A stretch of DNA of 64,000 nt from Clostridium_AD sp050717635 (GCF_050717635.1 NZ_JBOITO010000039.1:306065-370064), one strand, 5' to 3'; numbered from the stretch's first letter, positions 25,806 to 35,156 are shown. Program-made: numbers and translations. The notes: generated by a model not told the origin, from the letters alone.

Positions 25806-25838
25806 ATTCTACTACTCAATTGTGGAGTAATTATGAAG
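25806..25838 (-). promoter_or_regulatory. Direct-repeat regulator box plus -10 (regulon member 5)
   Basis: Minus strand: CTTCATAATTA, CTCCACAATTG, 5 bases, then TAGAAT (25806-25811). Identical to the box at 20306; precedes the 25324-25029 gene pair. Confidence 0.78.
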
Positions 25839-25877
25839 GTAATAATTTTAGTTTTAAATACTTTGAAAAATTATATA

Positions 25878-27317
25878 TTAATAAGATGCCCAAATTGAGG
25901 TTTTAGTTAAATCAGTTCCATAGATACTAGCGCTAGCATGAGTCTCAGCACTGGTTTCAGTGTTCTCACTAGTAGTAGCATCACTTGAAGCATCTATTGC
26001 ATTAACATCATCTACCACCTTAATTACTCCACCTATCATACCCATCCAGCAGCTGTAGTTTATATCTTTATCACCTGGAGTAAAATTTACAATGTTCTCA
26101 CCAGATTCTAATTTTCTTTCTATATCTAGAGTAGGCACAACAATAGAATTATTACATGAAGTTAGCTGTTCTCCATTTATTATCCACTTAACAGGCACAT
26201 TCTTTTGTACATATAATACACTAGGCGTGTAGCCACGTGCAGTTGCTGTCATATTTATTACTTGAACTCCATTTTCAACAACAGCTGTTGAACCTTTTTC
26301 AGGTGTATCAGTCTGCTCAGGAGAATTGTTTTGCTGATGAGCAGCACCCATTAAAGCTATAGGCGATATATAAATGCCAGCAAGAGCTAGACCACGATTA
26401 CCCATAATAAGCCCTAGAACAACTATAAGAATTCCTCCAAATTTTACAAGTTGCTTTGTATTATCCTTACTTAAAAGGCCCGAAATAGCTCCAAATCCAA
26501 GCATTAAAGGTACCGTACCAAGTGCAAATATGAACATTGAAGTAGCCCCAATCAGCGCACTACCTGTTCCGAGAGCATATAATTGCATAGTTTGAAGAGG
26601 TCCACAAGGCATAAACCCGTTCAAACTGCCTACTATAAATGGAGTTTTTCCGCTCTTTTTAATATTGCACAAGGACCTTGGTAATTTTATGTTAAATCTT
26701 CTAAAAAGACTGTATCCAGACATATTGAGTCCCATAATGACCATAAAGATTCCAGCTAAAACCTGAAGCCCAGCCTTATATTGTAAAGACAGAGAAAAAA
26801 CAGAACCTAAAGCTCCAACAATTCCGCCAAGAATAGTATAAGATATCACTCTTCCTAAATTATAAAATAGTGCAGGTTTTAAAGATTGAAATTCGCTTTT
26901 GTTTTCTGTGCCTATACTTTGTGATAACATTATTCCACCACACATACCAACGCAGTGAAGTGAAGTGAACACACCCACTATAAATAGAACAAAATAAGAT
27001 GCGTTTGCTAGCTTAGATTCCATGTTGAAGCTATTACCAGCCCTACTTATAAGAAAAATAGCAAGAACTATTATTAGGAGTCCAATAAGTTTAAAATTGC
27101 CAGAATCCTCTGTACTATAACCTAGTTTCGAGATCTTTTCTTTAATTAGTGAATTATTGCACGTTTCATCATCATATTGAACAAACACACTTTCGCTTTT
27201 GTAGTTAGCCAATACCTTAGTAACTCCAAAGATGCTCATCAGAGACTTTTCTATTCTAGCTTCACAGGAGGTACATGTCATGTTGTAAACTTTAATATTT
27301 TGTTTTTTAATACTCAT
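25878..27317 (-). CDS. HMA / TauE-type membrane / cupredoxin-like fusion (copper handling)
   Basis: 479 residues. Domain 1 (about 5-72): HMA domain with metal motif MTCTSCEAR. Domain 2 (about 78-320): six to seven membrane helices of the sulfite-exporter/UreH-like (TauE/SafE, DsbD-related) type with HCVGMCGG and NGFMPCGPLQTMQLYALGTG. Domain 3 (about 345-435): cupredoxin-like beta domain ending YSCWMGMIGGVIKVVDD, with possible copper ligands Cys, Cys and Met. A Ser/Thr-rich tail of about 40 residues follows. This layout is known in clostridial copper-related proteins, and membrane transfer of Cu between the three parts is a fair inference. The promoter box at 27352 ties it to the local regulon. 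Confidence 0.82.
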   Translation of the reverse strand: MSIKKQNIKVYNMTCTSCEARIEKSLMSIFGVTKVLANYKSESVFVQYDDETCNNSLIKEKISKLGYSTEDSGNFKLIGLLIIVLAIFLISRAGNSFNMESKLANASYFVLFIVGVFTSLHCVGMCGGIMLSQSIGTENKSEFQSLKPALFYNLGRVISYTILGGIVGALGSVFSLSLQYKAGLQVLAGIFMVIMGLNMSGYSLFRRFNIKLPRSLCNIKKSGKTPFIVGSLNGFMPCGPLQTMQLYALGTGSALIGATSMFIFALGTVPLMLGFGAISGLLSKDNTKQLVKFGGILIVVLGLIMGNRGLALAGIYISPIALMGAAHQQNNSPEQTDTPEKGSTAVVENGVQVINMTATARGYTPSVLYVQKNVPVKWIINGEQLTSCNNSIVVPTLDIERKLESGENIVNFTPGDKDINYSCWMGMIGGVIKVVDDVNAIDASSDATTSENTETSAETHASASIYGTDLTKTSIWASY

Positions 27318-27351
27318 AGGTCACCTCTTTGTCTATTATATTTTTAACTAT

Positions 27352-27384
27352 ATTATACAAATGAGATGTGTAGATTTTATAAAG
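27352..27384 (-). promoter_or_regulatory. Direct-repeat regulator box plus -10, degenerate (regulon member 6)
   Basis: Minus strand: CTTTATAAAAT, CTACACATCTC, 5 bases, then TATAAT (27352-27357). 33-bp geometry kept; about two thirds of positions agree with the box at 25806. Confidence 0.55.
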
Positions 27385-27410
27385 ATGGACTTAAAAATTT
27401 TAATAAAAAA

Positions 27411-27450
27411 ATATTGAATCCAGATATGCTATTTATCTGAATTCAATATT
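27411..27450 (-). terminator. Terminator of the NlpC/P60 gene
   Basis: Arms AATATTGAAT(t/c)CAGAT pair across a short loop with one mismatch; the minus strand then reads a seven-base T-run. Confidence 0.8.
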
Positions 27451-27460
27451 GATTTACCAA

Positions 27461-28597
27461 TTACATTACTCTTCTACCTGTTATAAAATCTGTCCTTGTC
27501 ATAGCTGAAATTTTAATTACATCTCCTGTACGTGGAGAATGCATGTAATTATTATCTCCAAGATAGATGCCCATGTGATGAGGGTTGTTATTAGTTCCAA
27601 AAAACACTAAATCCCCTGGCTTAAGGTTTCCCTTTGATACTTGTACCCCATCCTTTATTTGATGAAATGTTGCTCTTCCTAAAGAAATCCCAAAATGCTT
27701 ATATACGTATTGTGTAAATCCTGAACAATCAAAGCCTGTTGAAGGCGATGTTCCACCCCATAAATATGGCGTTCCAAGAAAGTTAGAAGCATAGGCTATT
27801 ACAGCATTTGCTGATACAGCGGTTGAGCCCCTTGAAGGTGTATATTTAGGTGTTGATTTTCTTATTTCATTTATTTTCGTTATGCTCTTACTTGCTAACA
27901 CTTGCGGCTCACTTATCTGCCTTGCAAGAAGACTTTCACTGCTCTTTAGCTCATTTATCAATTTATTATTTAGCTCTTTATAAACAATCTCCTTGCTATT
28001 TATCTCAGCTATCAATTTATTCTGAGACTTTTTAGTAATGTCTATCTTATCTAGTTTTTGCTTGTTTTCTACTTTTATGTTCAACAATGTTTTCCTTGTT
28101 TTATTTAAACTTATCTTCTTTTCACTTAATTGCCTTTGGGTGGCTTCAAATTCACCGACTACTTTTTTATCAAACTTTATAATGGCTTTTATGTTTTCCA
28201 CTCTTGATATAAAATCTCCAAAACTCTCCGAACTAAGGATTGTGCTTAAATACCCATCATATCCATTTATGTACATAGTTCTCATTCTACTATTGTATAA
28301 TTCCTGCTCCTTTTGGGCTTCATTTTCAACCCTTTTAACCTCAATAGCGGCGCTTTCAATTGCCTTTTCTGTTCCAGCTATTTTACCTTTGTTTTCCTCA
28401 GTTTTAGCCATGATTGTTACAATTTCATTATCAAAATGTTCTATTTTCGTTTCAATTTCTTCTCTTTCTACTTGAATTTTCGTTAGTGCGTCCTTCTGCT
28501 GTTGTAACTTCTCATTTGTTGGCGTCGCTAATACAGTTATGTTTAAAGTAAAAATCAAACTTAATACAACTAGAATACTTCTCAGGGCATTTTTCAT
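27461..28597 (-). CDS. Secreted NlpC/P60 peptidoglycan endopeptidase with coiled-coil
   Basis: 378 residues. Signal peptide about 1-25 (ILVVLSLIFTLNITVLA). Residues about 27-235 form long coiled coils (PcsB/CwlO-like), then a short linker. The C-terminal NlpC/P60 domain (about 262-378) has catalytic Cys in FDCSGFTQYVY and His in NPHHMGIYLG. Such enzymes cut the gamma-Glu-diamino acid bond in stem peptides and need activation through the coiled coil. Its promoter carries two very clear CTTCATAAG repeats (28643-28675), so cell-wall turnover is part of the predicted regulon. GGAGATG lies before the ATG. Confidence 0.92.
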   Translation of the reverse strand: MKNALRSILVVLSLIFTLNITVLATPTNEKLQQQKDALTKIQVEREEIETKIEHFDNEIVTIMAKTEENKGKIAGTEKAIESAAIEVKRVENEAQKEQELYNSRMRTMYINGYDGYLSTILSSESFGDFISRVENIKAIIKFDKKVVGEFEATQRQLSEKKISLNKTRKTLLNIKVENKQKLDKIDITKKSQNKLIAEINSKEIVYKELNNKLINELKSSESLLARQISEPQVLASKSITKINEIRKSTPKYTPSRGSTAVSANAVIAYASNFLGTPYLWGGTSPSTGFDCSGFTQYVYKHFGISLGRATFHQIKDGVQVSKGNLKPGDLVFFGTNNNPHHMGIYLGDNNYMHSPRTGDVIKISAMTRTDFITGRRVM

Positions 28598-28642
28598 TAG
28601 TACATCTCCTTTGCTCTTTTATAATTTATAAATCTCAGAGCA

Positions 28643-28675
28643 AATATATCGTAAACTTATGAAGTTCTTATGAAG
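28643..28675 (-). promoter_or_regulatory. Direct-repeat regulator box plus -10 (regulon member 7)
   Basis: Minus strand: CTTCATAAGAA, CTTCATAAGTT, 5 bases, then TATATT (28643-28648). The two half sites are the most similar pair of the seven and define the 11-base period. Confidence 0.75.
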
Positions 28676-28713
28676 ATTGTCCATATTTAAGTAATCCAAT
28701 TAATTCCACTTCA

Positions 28714-30819
28714 CTAGAAATATATATCCGAAAATTCAATATGAATCTTTTCAATATTACTATCAGCATTGAAATTATTATTAACATATTCATCTTCACT
28801 CTCTGGTAACTGTCTTATAGGAAGTTCAAAGCTAAATTCACTTCCTACATTAACCTGGCTTTCTAAAAATATTTTACCTCCATGCATTTCTACTAAAGCT
28901 TTAACTAAGGATAATCCTATGCCACTTCCTTCTCTATTTCTCGTAAGGGACTTATCAACTTGAATAAATCTATCAAAAATGCATGTTTGCTTTTCTTTTG
29001 GTATTCCAATGCCTGTGTCCCTAACAGATACAACAATACTATCACTTCTTTCAAATATATTTACTAAAAGATCCCCCCCTAATTTTGTAAATTTTATTGC
29101 ATTTGATATGAGATTTAACATTATTCTTTCTATTTTGTCTTTATCACAAGCTATTATTTTTTCTTCGATTTCTGTATCAAATATAAGAGATATACCTTTA
29201 TTCTCAACATATTCTGCTACAGACAAAGTTATTTCCTCTATAACACTAACAATATTACAATTACTTAAATGAATCTCAAAATATCCTGCATCTATTTTCG
29301 TTACATCTATTAAGTTGTCAATAAGTCTTACTAATCTATAACAGTTCTGTTTCATAGTTCTTAAATGCTTCTTGCTTTTTTCATCATTTTCCTTAAATAG
29401 CTCCTCAAATTTTAGATTCATAAGTTGTATTGTTCCTAAAATAACATTGATGGGCGTTCTTAATTCATGAGATATATTCGCAAAAAAGTCCGTCCTAAAT
29501 TTATCATATTCTATGGCTTGATTTAAAAATATTTCCTTTTCCTTGTTTTCTTTTATAACTTGTTCAGCTTCAATCCGCTTAGTAATATCTCTCGCTGATA
29601 AAATCAAACCCACAACTTTGTTATTGTCATCTAACAGTGTATTAAAGCTAACATCCGCCCAAATAATACGTCCATCTACATGTATACCTCTAAATTGAAT
29701 TTTTTGATTCATAGTTGTTCTAATTAATTTTTTTATTTTCTTTAATACAGCTTTTTTATCATCTATATAAACAAAATCTAAAAGATTTTTTCCAATTACA
29801 TTCCCTATTCCATATCCAAGTATATCATTTTTAGCAGGTGTAATAAATTTAATAGTTCCATCTACATCAGCCTTTGCAATCATATCCGAGATATTTTCAG
29901 TTATCTCTCTTAATAGTGATTCATTCTCCTTTAGATTTCTCTCCATTTTTTTCCTTTGGTTAATATTACGAACTACTACTAAAACTGCTGATTTACCTTT
30001 ATACTTAAAACCAGAGGTCCCAACTTCTACATCAATAATTATACCATCATTCGAAAGAAATTTTTCCTCTATAAATGATGTAACCATTCCTCCTTCAATT
30101 ATTGTTTTTATTCTACGCTTAGCAAGATTAACATAATCAGGATGAACAAAGTCCATAACATCTCTTCCAATTATACCTTTAGGGTCTTTAATATCAAACA
30201 ACCTTTCAGCTGTAGGATTAGCTAATACTATTTTACCATCACAATGCACACATATAGCATCAGGAGATAACTCAAATAATCTTTTGTATCCTTCCTCACT
30301 TTCTCTTAATTCACATTTGATTTTCTGAACTTTAATATCCTCCATATACATTCTATCCATAACTGCAGCAACCTGGAGACAAATTAGCTTAAGCATCTTC
30401 AATTCCATTTGGCTATAATGAGATTTTTTCTCTATGTATAAAATTCCCAGTAACTCTTCGTTGAAAATTAACGGATGAAAAATTTCAAATTCGTCGCTAT
30501 CATTATTAATTATTTTTTCTTCCCTGCACGCACAGATTTGTTCTATACTGAATCTAAATATATTAGAGGTCTCTCTAATACTATTTTCATTATAAAAAAT
30601 CACTTCACTACATTGTTCTTTCCATTCTACTACCACTTCAAAGTTTTTATCTACAGCTTCTATAACTAATATTTTTTTTGCCTTAAAATAACTATCTACT
30701 ATATTAATTAGCTCCCTATAGAAAGCATTTCTATCATTTTCAAATAATAAACTCTTTGATAACTCAATAATTTTATCAATATCTATTTCTTGTAATACCT
30801 TAATATCATGTTCACTCAT
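28714..30819 (-). CDS. Soluble GAF-PAS-PAS sensor histidine kinase
   Basis: 701 residues from the ATG at 30819 (GGGGAG upstream; the longer form covers it). No membrane helices. About 20-165 looks like a GAF domain, about 185-300 and 305-430 are PAS domains (GYKRLFELSPDAICVHCDGK; ITENISDMIAKADVDG), then HisKA with His in ANISHELRTPINVI and HATPase with DTGIGIP and GSGIGLSLVKALVE. The kinase core and the C-terminal tail (ending IEFSDIYF) closely match the second kinase core of the protein at 56878 (ending IEFSDIYR). No response regulator is adjacent, so it is an orphan kinase; a sporulation phosphorelay input is possible but unproven. Confidence 0.9.
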   Translation of the reverse strand: MSEHDIKVLQEIDIDKIIELSKSLLFENDRNAFYRELINIVDSYFKAKKILVIEAVDKNFEVVVEWKEQCSEVIFYNENSIRETSNIFRFSIEQICACREEKIINNDSDEFEIFHPLIFNEELLGILYIEKKSHYSQMELKMLKLICLQVAAVMDRMYMEDIKVQKIKCELRESEEGYKRLFELSPDAICVHCDGKIVLANPTAERLFDIKDPKGIIGRDVMDFVHPDYVNLAKRRIKTIIEGGMVTSFIEEKFLSNDGIIIDVEVGTSGFKYKGKSAVLVVVRNINQRKKMERNLKENESLLREITENISDMIAKADVDGTIKFITPAKNDILGYGIGNVIGKNLLDFVYIDDKKAVLKKIKKLIRTTMNQKIQFRGIHVDGRIIWADVSFNTLLDDNNKVVGLILSARDITKRIEAEQVIKENKEKEIFLNQAIEYDKFRTDFFANISHELRTPINVILGTIQLMNLKFEELFKENDEKSKKHLRTMKQNCYRLVRLIDNLIDVTKIDAGYFEIHLSNCNIVSVIEEITLSVAEYVENKGISLIFDTEIEEKIIACDKDKIERIMLNLISNAIKFTKLGGDLLVNIFERSDSIVVSVRDTGIGIPKEKQTCIFDRFIQVDKSLTRNREGSGIGLSLVKALVEMHGGKIFLESQVNVGSEFSFELPIRQLPESEDEYVNNNFNADSNIEKIHIEFSDIYF

Positions 30820-30912
30820 CTTAATCTCCCCTTTGTAAATCAATTAAAATTGTTGTTATTGAAAACTTTAACAAATACTATATTCTACAAAATATGTATT
30901 TCACCTTTATTC

Positions 30913-30943
30913 TGGTGCCACCCACGTGGCAAGTGGCATCTTA
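30913..30943 (+). repeat. GC-rich palindromic repeat, copy A
   Basis: Starts TGGTGCCACCCACGTGG and continues CAAGTGGCATCTTA. Contains the palindrome CCACGTGG inside outer arms TGCCAC / GTGGCA. One of six near-identical intergenic copies in the window, each far richer in GC than its surroundings. Confidence 0.9.
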
Positions 30944-30972
30944 CAAAAAAAATAAAAATGTATTAATCTTAT

Positions 30973-31004
30973 TAAAAAAAGACCCCCTCTGGGGTCTTTT
31001 TTTC
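30973..31004 (-). terminator. Terminator of the tldD-pmbA operon
   Basis: AAAAAAGACCCC-CTCT-GGGGTCTTTTTTT: a classic intrinsic terminator just after the last stop. Confidence 0.92.
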
Positions 31005-31006
31005 TC

Positions 31007-32341
31007 CTATTCTGTTTTGCCTGTAAAATGAAAATCCTCTATCTTTAATGTAGGTACATAATTAAAACCAAAGGCACCTGGAACTTTAATTCTTTCGGAT
31101 GTTATTCCTGTAACTTTGTTAAAGGCATGTAACATACTTTCCGTGAATCTCATATTTTTTACAGCCCCTTTGATTTTACCATTTTCAATTAAAAATAGTC
31201 CATCGCGAGTTAGGGCCGTTAATATAGATTGTCTTGGGTCTACTATATTCATGTAATGGAATCTTGATACAATCAAACCTTTTTTTGTAGATTTTATAAG
31301 TTTTTCTAAAGTATCTTGTCCCCCCTCCATAACAATATTTATAGGTATGCCACCCTCTCCTGATGAATAACCAAAGGAGTGACCTGTTGGATTTACCTTA
31401 TCTAAAGTTGCGGTTTTTGAATCATATGATAGCTCTTTAGCCACACCACTTTCAATTAAATTTAAGCTGGAGCGTCCATAGCCTTCAAAATCGAAGTAAA
31501 GAGGCATAGTATTTTCATTTTTAACATCATCCATTATAGTTATGTTCTCACCAAAAACCTGTTGCCCAAGCTTTCCAGTAAGGAAACTTGTACCTGTTCT
31601 TACATCCTTTGCACTAAAACTTATAAAACTCATATATTTTAAAAGATCTCCTACAGCTAATGGCTCTAGAATTACATCGTAGCTACCTGGCTCTATAGAA
31701 ATTGGGTTAATACCCATTTTGCACTTATTAATTGCAACCTTAAATTGTTCTACTACATTTAATTCTTCAGCTTTATTTGTCACATATTCTGCATAACCTG
31801 ATGCTCCATCTTTATGCATTACTACTGAGTTAAAGCTTACCGAGTCTATTCTTGCATATCTTCTAACATTTTTATTGTTACCCAAACACATTACAAAAGC
31901 TGTTAAAGATAGTGCCCCCGCTGTAATATAATCCTCCTCTAGTAGTTCGATACCCTCCTTTATAAGTTTGGCTCTATTTAAAATACTAAATTTATACCCT
32001 AGTTGAGTATCATAATCCTCTGAAGCAATTTCTAATGGAAATAAAATTTCAGGAAGCTCTATATCTCCTTGTGGTAATAATTTTAAATTCTCTTCTGCTT
32101 CATAAACAGCCTTTATTAATTCTTCTTCTGACAAAAGATTTGTTGTAACTTCTGAAATCTTTTTATCATGAATAATAGTAATAGTTACACTATCTTCTTC
32201 ATTATATACATTTTGGTGTATTTCAGAATTTGCAAAACGAGTAAGCCCTTCCTCCTTGCACATTATAGATACCATAGTATAATAATTACATTTGCTTAGA
32301 ACCCTATCTATTATTTTATATGCCTCTTTCTTATTTAACAT
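31007..32341 (-). CDS. pmbA: PmbA/TldE-type metalloprotease-family protein
   Basis: 444 residues from the ATG at 32341; the longer GTG form covers GGTAGG, the likely ribosome site. PmbA/TldE family: ADRKV-type N-domain, then FLTGKLGQQVFGENITIMDD, FDFEGYGRSSLNLIESGVAKEL and GGIPINIVMEGG. TldE subunits lack the zinc motif and pair with TldD to degrade unfolded or modified peptides such as microcins or RiPP leaders. It overlaps the tldD-like gene by 11 bases, consistent with a heterodimer. Confidence 0.87.
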   Translation of the reverse strand: MLNKKEAYKIIDRVLSKCNYYTMVSIMCKEEGLTRFANSEIHQNVYNEEDSVTITIIHDKKISEVTTNLLSEEELIKAVYEAEENLKLLPQGDIELPEILFPLEIASEDYDTQLGYKFSILNRAKLIKEGIELLEEDYITAGALSLTAFVMCLGNNKNVRRYARIDSVSFNSVVMHKDGASGYAEYVTNKAEELNVVEQFKVAINKCKMGINPISIEPGSYDVILEPLAVGDLLKYMSFISFSAKDVRTGTSFLTGKLGQQVFGENITIMDDVKNENTMPLYFDFEGYGRSSLNLIESGVAKELSYDSKTATLDKVNPTGHSFGYSSGEGGIPINIVMEGGQDTLEKLIKSTKKGLIVSRFHYMNIVDPRQSILTALTRDGLFLIENGKIKGAVKNMRFTESMLHAFNKVTGITSERIKVPGAFGFNYVPTLKIEDFHFTGKTE

Positions 32342-33779
32342 CTTTAACACCTACCTTTACATTCCTAAATCTTGCAGGGGCTGTTCCATGACCTACATGA
32401 GCAGTTTGTCCTGGTTGACCCTTACCACAATTTGGTAATCCATAAAGTGTCCAGTACTTTTCATTACAAACCCCATCGCAACTTCCCCAAAACTCTGGTG
32501 TTATCCCTGTGTATATAGTATTTTTATAGATTTTCCCTGTAAGTTTACCGCTTTTTATTTCATAAGCTACCTCTGTACCAAACTGAAAGTTAACTCTTTT
32601 ATCATCTATGCTCCAACTTTTATTAGTACATAAATATAGTCCATTTTCTATACCTAAAAAAAGCTCATCTAATTCAAAAGTTCCAGGCATTAAGTTTATA
32701 TTTGTCATTCTTACTATGGGCATATTCTGCCATCCATCAGATCTATTTGTACCATTAGATATTTGATTGATTTTTACAGCTGTGTCTCTTGAGGTAATAA
32801 AATTCCTAAATATACCCTTGTCTATAATAACAGTTCTTTGTGACTTAACCCCATCATCATCATATCCATAAGAACCTAACCCCTTTGGTATTGTACCATC
32901 TGCTACTACAGTAACAAATTCTGAACCATATTTGAAGTTTTCATTTAGTTTGTCTACAGTCACAAAACTCATACCAGCGTAAGCAGCCTCTGATCCAAAC
33001 ACCCTATCTAATTCTACAGGATGTCCTATACTCTCGTGTACCTGAAGTGCTAATTGCGAACCATCAATAACTATATCAAAGCGACCGCTTGGACACTCTT
33101 CTGCCTTTACAATTGCATCTGCTTCCTTGCCAACGCGCTCAGCATTTTCTACAAGATTTAATGATTTAACATATTCATATCCAGCTGTTGCAAAGTTCCC
33201 ACCAAAAGAATTAGGATAACTTCTTCCCTGTACATCATCGTTACTTGAAGATAATGCTTCAATACCTGCACCTGATTCAAAAAGAGTTTGAGTTATATAA
33301 CTTCCCTCTGTATCCGCATAAATTTTTTCTTCCTTTCTAAAATCCATAGAAGCTTTAGTCTTGCATAAATTTGCACTCTTTCTCATAGTCTTTTCAGCTT
33401 TTAAAAGAAGTTCTATTTTTTCTGTTTTTGACACGGTAAACGGGTCAATCTCTATAGGTGTTATGTAATTATCTACCACTACATCTTTTTCTGCCATCCT
33501 TATTTTTTCTGTCTGAACTATTCTACTAGCCTTTGCTAAATCAAGAGCATACAATGCAATTTCATCTAATTTACTTAAATCTTGCGTACTAGCAAACCCT
33601 AAAGAACCATCTACTATAACTCTAATACCTAACCCTTTACTTCTTGAATTTGAAATATTCTGAACATTTAAATCCTCAGTAGAAATGTTTTCAGACATTC
33701 TATCAACCATTCTTATATCCGCATAATCCACACCTTTTTCTTTTAACATTTTTAAGATTTTTATTATTTCATTTTTCAA
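32331..33779 (-). CDS. tldD: TldD-type zinc metalloprotease subunit
   Basis: 482 residues. TldD family with its HExxxH-type zinc motif in LALQVHESIGHPVELDRVFG, the block AYAGMSFVT, and the C-terminal GQPGQTAHVGHGTAPARFRNVKVG (Cys/His-rich WGSCDGVCNEKYWTLYGLPNCGKG). With the PmbA/TldE partner it forms an intracellular protease for small peptides. First gene of the two-gene operon. No RiPP precursor was noticed nearby, so housekeeping peptide clearance is the simplest role. Confidence 0.9.
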   Translation of the reverse strand: MKNEIIKILKMLKEKGVDYADIRMVDRMSENISTEDLNVQNISNSRSKGLGIRVIVDGSLGFASTQDLSKLDEIALYALDLAKASRIVQTEKIRMAEKDVVVDNYITPIEIDPFTVSKTEKIELLLKAEKTMRKSANLCKTKASMDFRKEEKIYADTEGSYITQTLFESGAGIEALSSSNDDVQGRSYPNSFGGNFATAGYEYVKSLNLVENAERVGKEADAIVKAEECPSGRFDIVIDGSQLALQVHESIGHPVELDRVFGSEAAYAGMSFVTVDKLNENFKYGSEFVTVVADGTIPKGLGSYGYDDDGVKSQRTVIIDKGIFRNFITSRDTAVKINQISNGTNRSDGWQNMPIVRMTNINLMPGTFELDELFLGIENGLYLCTNKSWSIDDKRVNFQFGTEVAYEIKSGKLTGKIYKNTIYTGITPEFWGSCDGVCNEKYWTLYGLPNCGKGQPGQTAHVGHGTAPARFRNVKVGVKDVK

Positions 33780-33895
33780 GATACAACCCCCTAGTATTCT
33801 TCTCGTTAAATAAATTTTATATTAATATCATTATACTTACATAAAATTCTAATTTCAACACAATTATCTAAATTATAGTTTTAATTAAAAAAATA

Positions 33896-33932
33896 GGGAA
33901 GGCGCTCAAATATTACTTTTGAGCACTTTCCC
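33896..33932 (-). terminator. Terminator of the FAD oxidoreductase gene
   Basis: Arms GGGAAGGCGCTCAAA / TTTGAGCACTTTCCC (one mismatch), minus strand followed by TATTTTTTT, close to the stop. Confidence 0.8.
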
Positions 33933-33938
33933 ATTTAA

Positions 33939-35156
33939 TTACTTATCAAATCTATCCACTTTAAACAGCCTTAAATCCTCATTGGTTTTACCTAAAAATA
34001 AATCACTTAACATCATTCCACCAAGTGTTGCAAATAATATACCATTAGCTCCATAGCCTAAACAATACCACAACTTATCATTATTCGGGTCCTGTCCTAG
34101 GAATCCTAAATTATCTTTAGTTGATGCAAAAGCACCACAATATTTATATTCCACTTCTACATCACTAATGTCTTTAAACATTGCTTTTAATCTTTGCTCT
34201 AATATATTATATTTTTCATTTGCAGCTTTTTCATTAAATATATCTGGCACGAAATTTATATCTTCTCCACCTATTATTATCCTATTGTCCTCAGTAGTTC
34301 TTAAATAATTATATGGATCACCATTATCTCTAATAAGTACTCTATTTTGCCACCCTGAAAAACTTTTAATAGGTTTTGTGGCTATATTAAAGGTAGTAGT
34401 TTTAGTCCCAAATTTTCTTTTTGTAAATAATTCTGTATTATACCCTGTAGCCACTATAACTATTTTACCCTTAACCTTATATCCATAGTTCGTTTCTACC
34501 ACTACTCCACTATTTTCATAATTGACTTTTACTACCTCTGTGTTCTCATAAACTCTAAGGCCACTTTCACAAGAAACTTCTAATAACTGATGAGTATATT
34601 TATATGGATCAAATTGTGCCCCCCCATTTTTGCAATAAACACCTGCTTTTACGTCAAAACTAAAGGGATTGTTATGCTCATCTATGAAATCTACATCAAA
34701 CCCATTTTCACATCGAAGCTTATATTCTTCATATATTTCTTTAATCTCTAATTTTTTAGAGGTGTATAACAATGTGTCTTTTACTCTGTAATCACAATTG
34801 TTTCCGTGCTCGTTTATAAAACTATCTATTTCACTTAAAGCCAAAATCCCTAAGTTATAGGATTTTATTACATTTCCCATTGTAGTAGCTTCCATTAAAT
34901 CATTTAAATTCTCATCAAGTTCGTACTGCAGTAAAGAAGTTGTAACACCTGTGCTTAAATGACCTATTCGCTCCTTTTCTAAAATCACACTACTTATATT
35001 CTTTTTAGAAAAATAATAACCTAGAATACTCCCCGTAACTCCGCCACCTACTATTATTACATCCGTTTCTATATCTTCTGTTAAATAAGCATATTGTTTA
35101 GGTACACTGTTTGTATTTATAAACAGTGGTTCACCTTGAACATATTGTAAATTCAA
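33939..35156 (-). CDS. FAD-dependent oxidoreductase (DAO family)
   Basis: 405 residues. The dinucleotide-binding motif DVIIVGGGVTGSILGYYFSKKNISSVILEKE lies near 32-62; DAO-family blocks include LRTTEDNRIIIGGED and the C-terminal WYCLGYGANGILFATLGGMMLSDL. The family oxidises amines or D-/glycine-type amino acids. The rhodanese/Rieske extension of some relatives is absent. It stands alone, diverging from the AlaX gene. Substrate cannot be told from sequence. Confidence 0.85.
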   Translation of the reverse strand: MNLQYVQGEPLFINTNSVPKQYAYLTEDIETDVIIVGGGVTGSILGYYFSKKNISSVILEKERIGHLSTGVTTSLLQYELDENLNDLMEATTMGNVIKSYNLGILALSEIDSFINEHGNNCDYRVKDTLLYTSKKLEIKEIYEEYKLRCENGFDVDFIDEHNNPFSFDVKAGVYCKNGGAQFDPYKYTHQLLEVSCESGLRVYENTEVVKVNYENSGVVVETNYGYKVKGKIVIVATGYNTELFTKRKFGTKTTTFNIATKPIKSFSGWQNRVLIRDNGDPYNYLRTTEDNRIIIGGEDINFVPDIFNEKAANEKYNILEQRLKAMFKDISDVEVEYKYCGAFASTKDNLGFLGQDPNNDKLWYCLGYGANGILFATLGGMMLSDLFLGKTNEDLRLFKVDRFDK

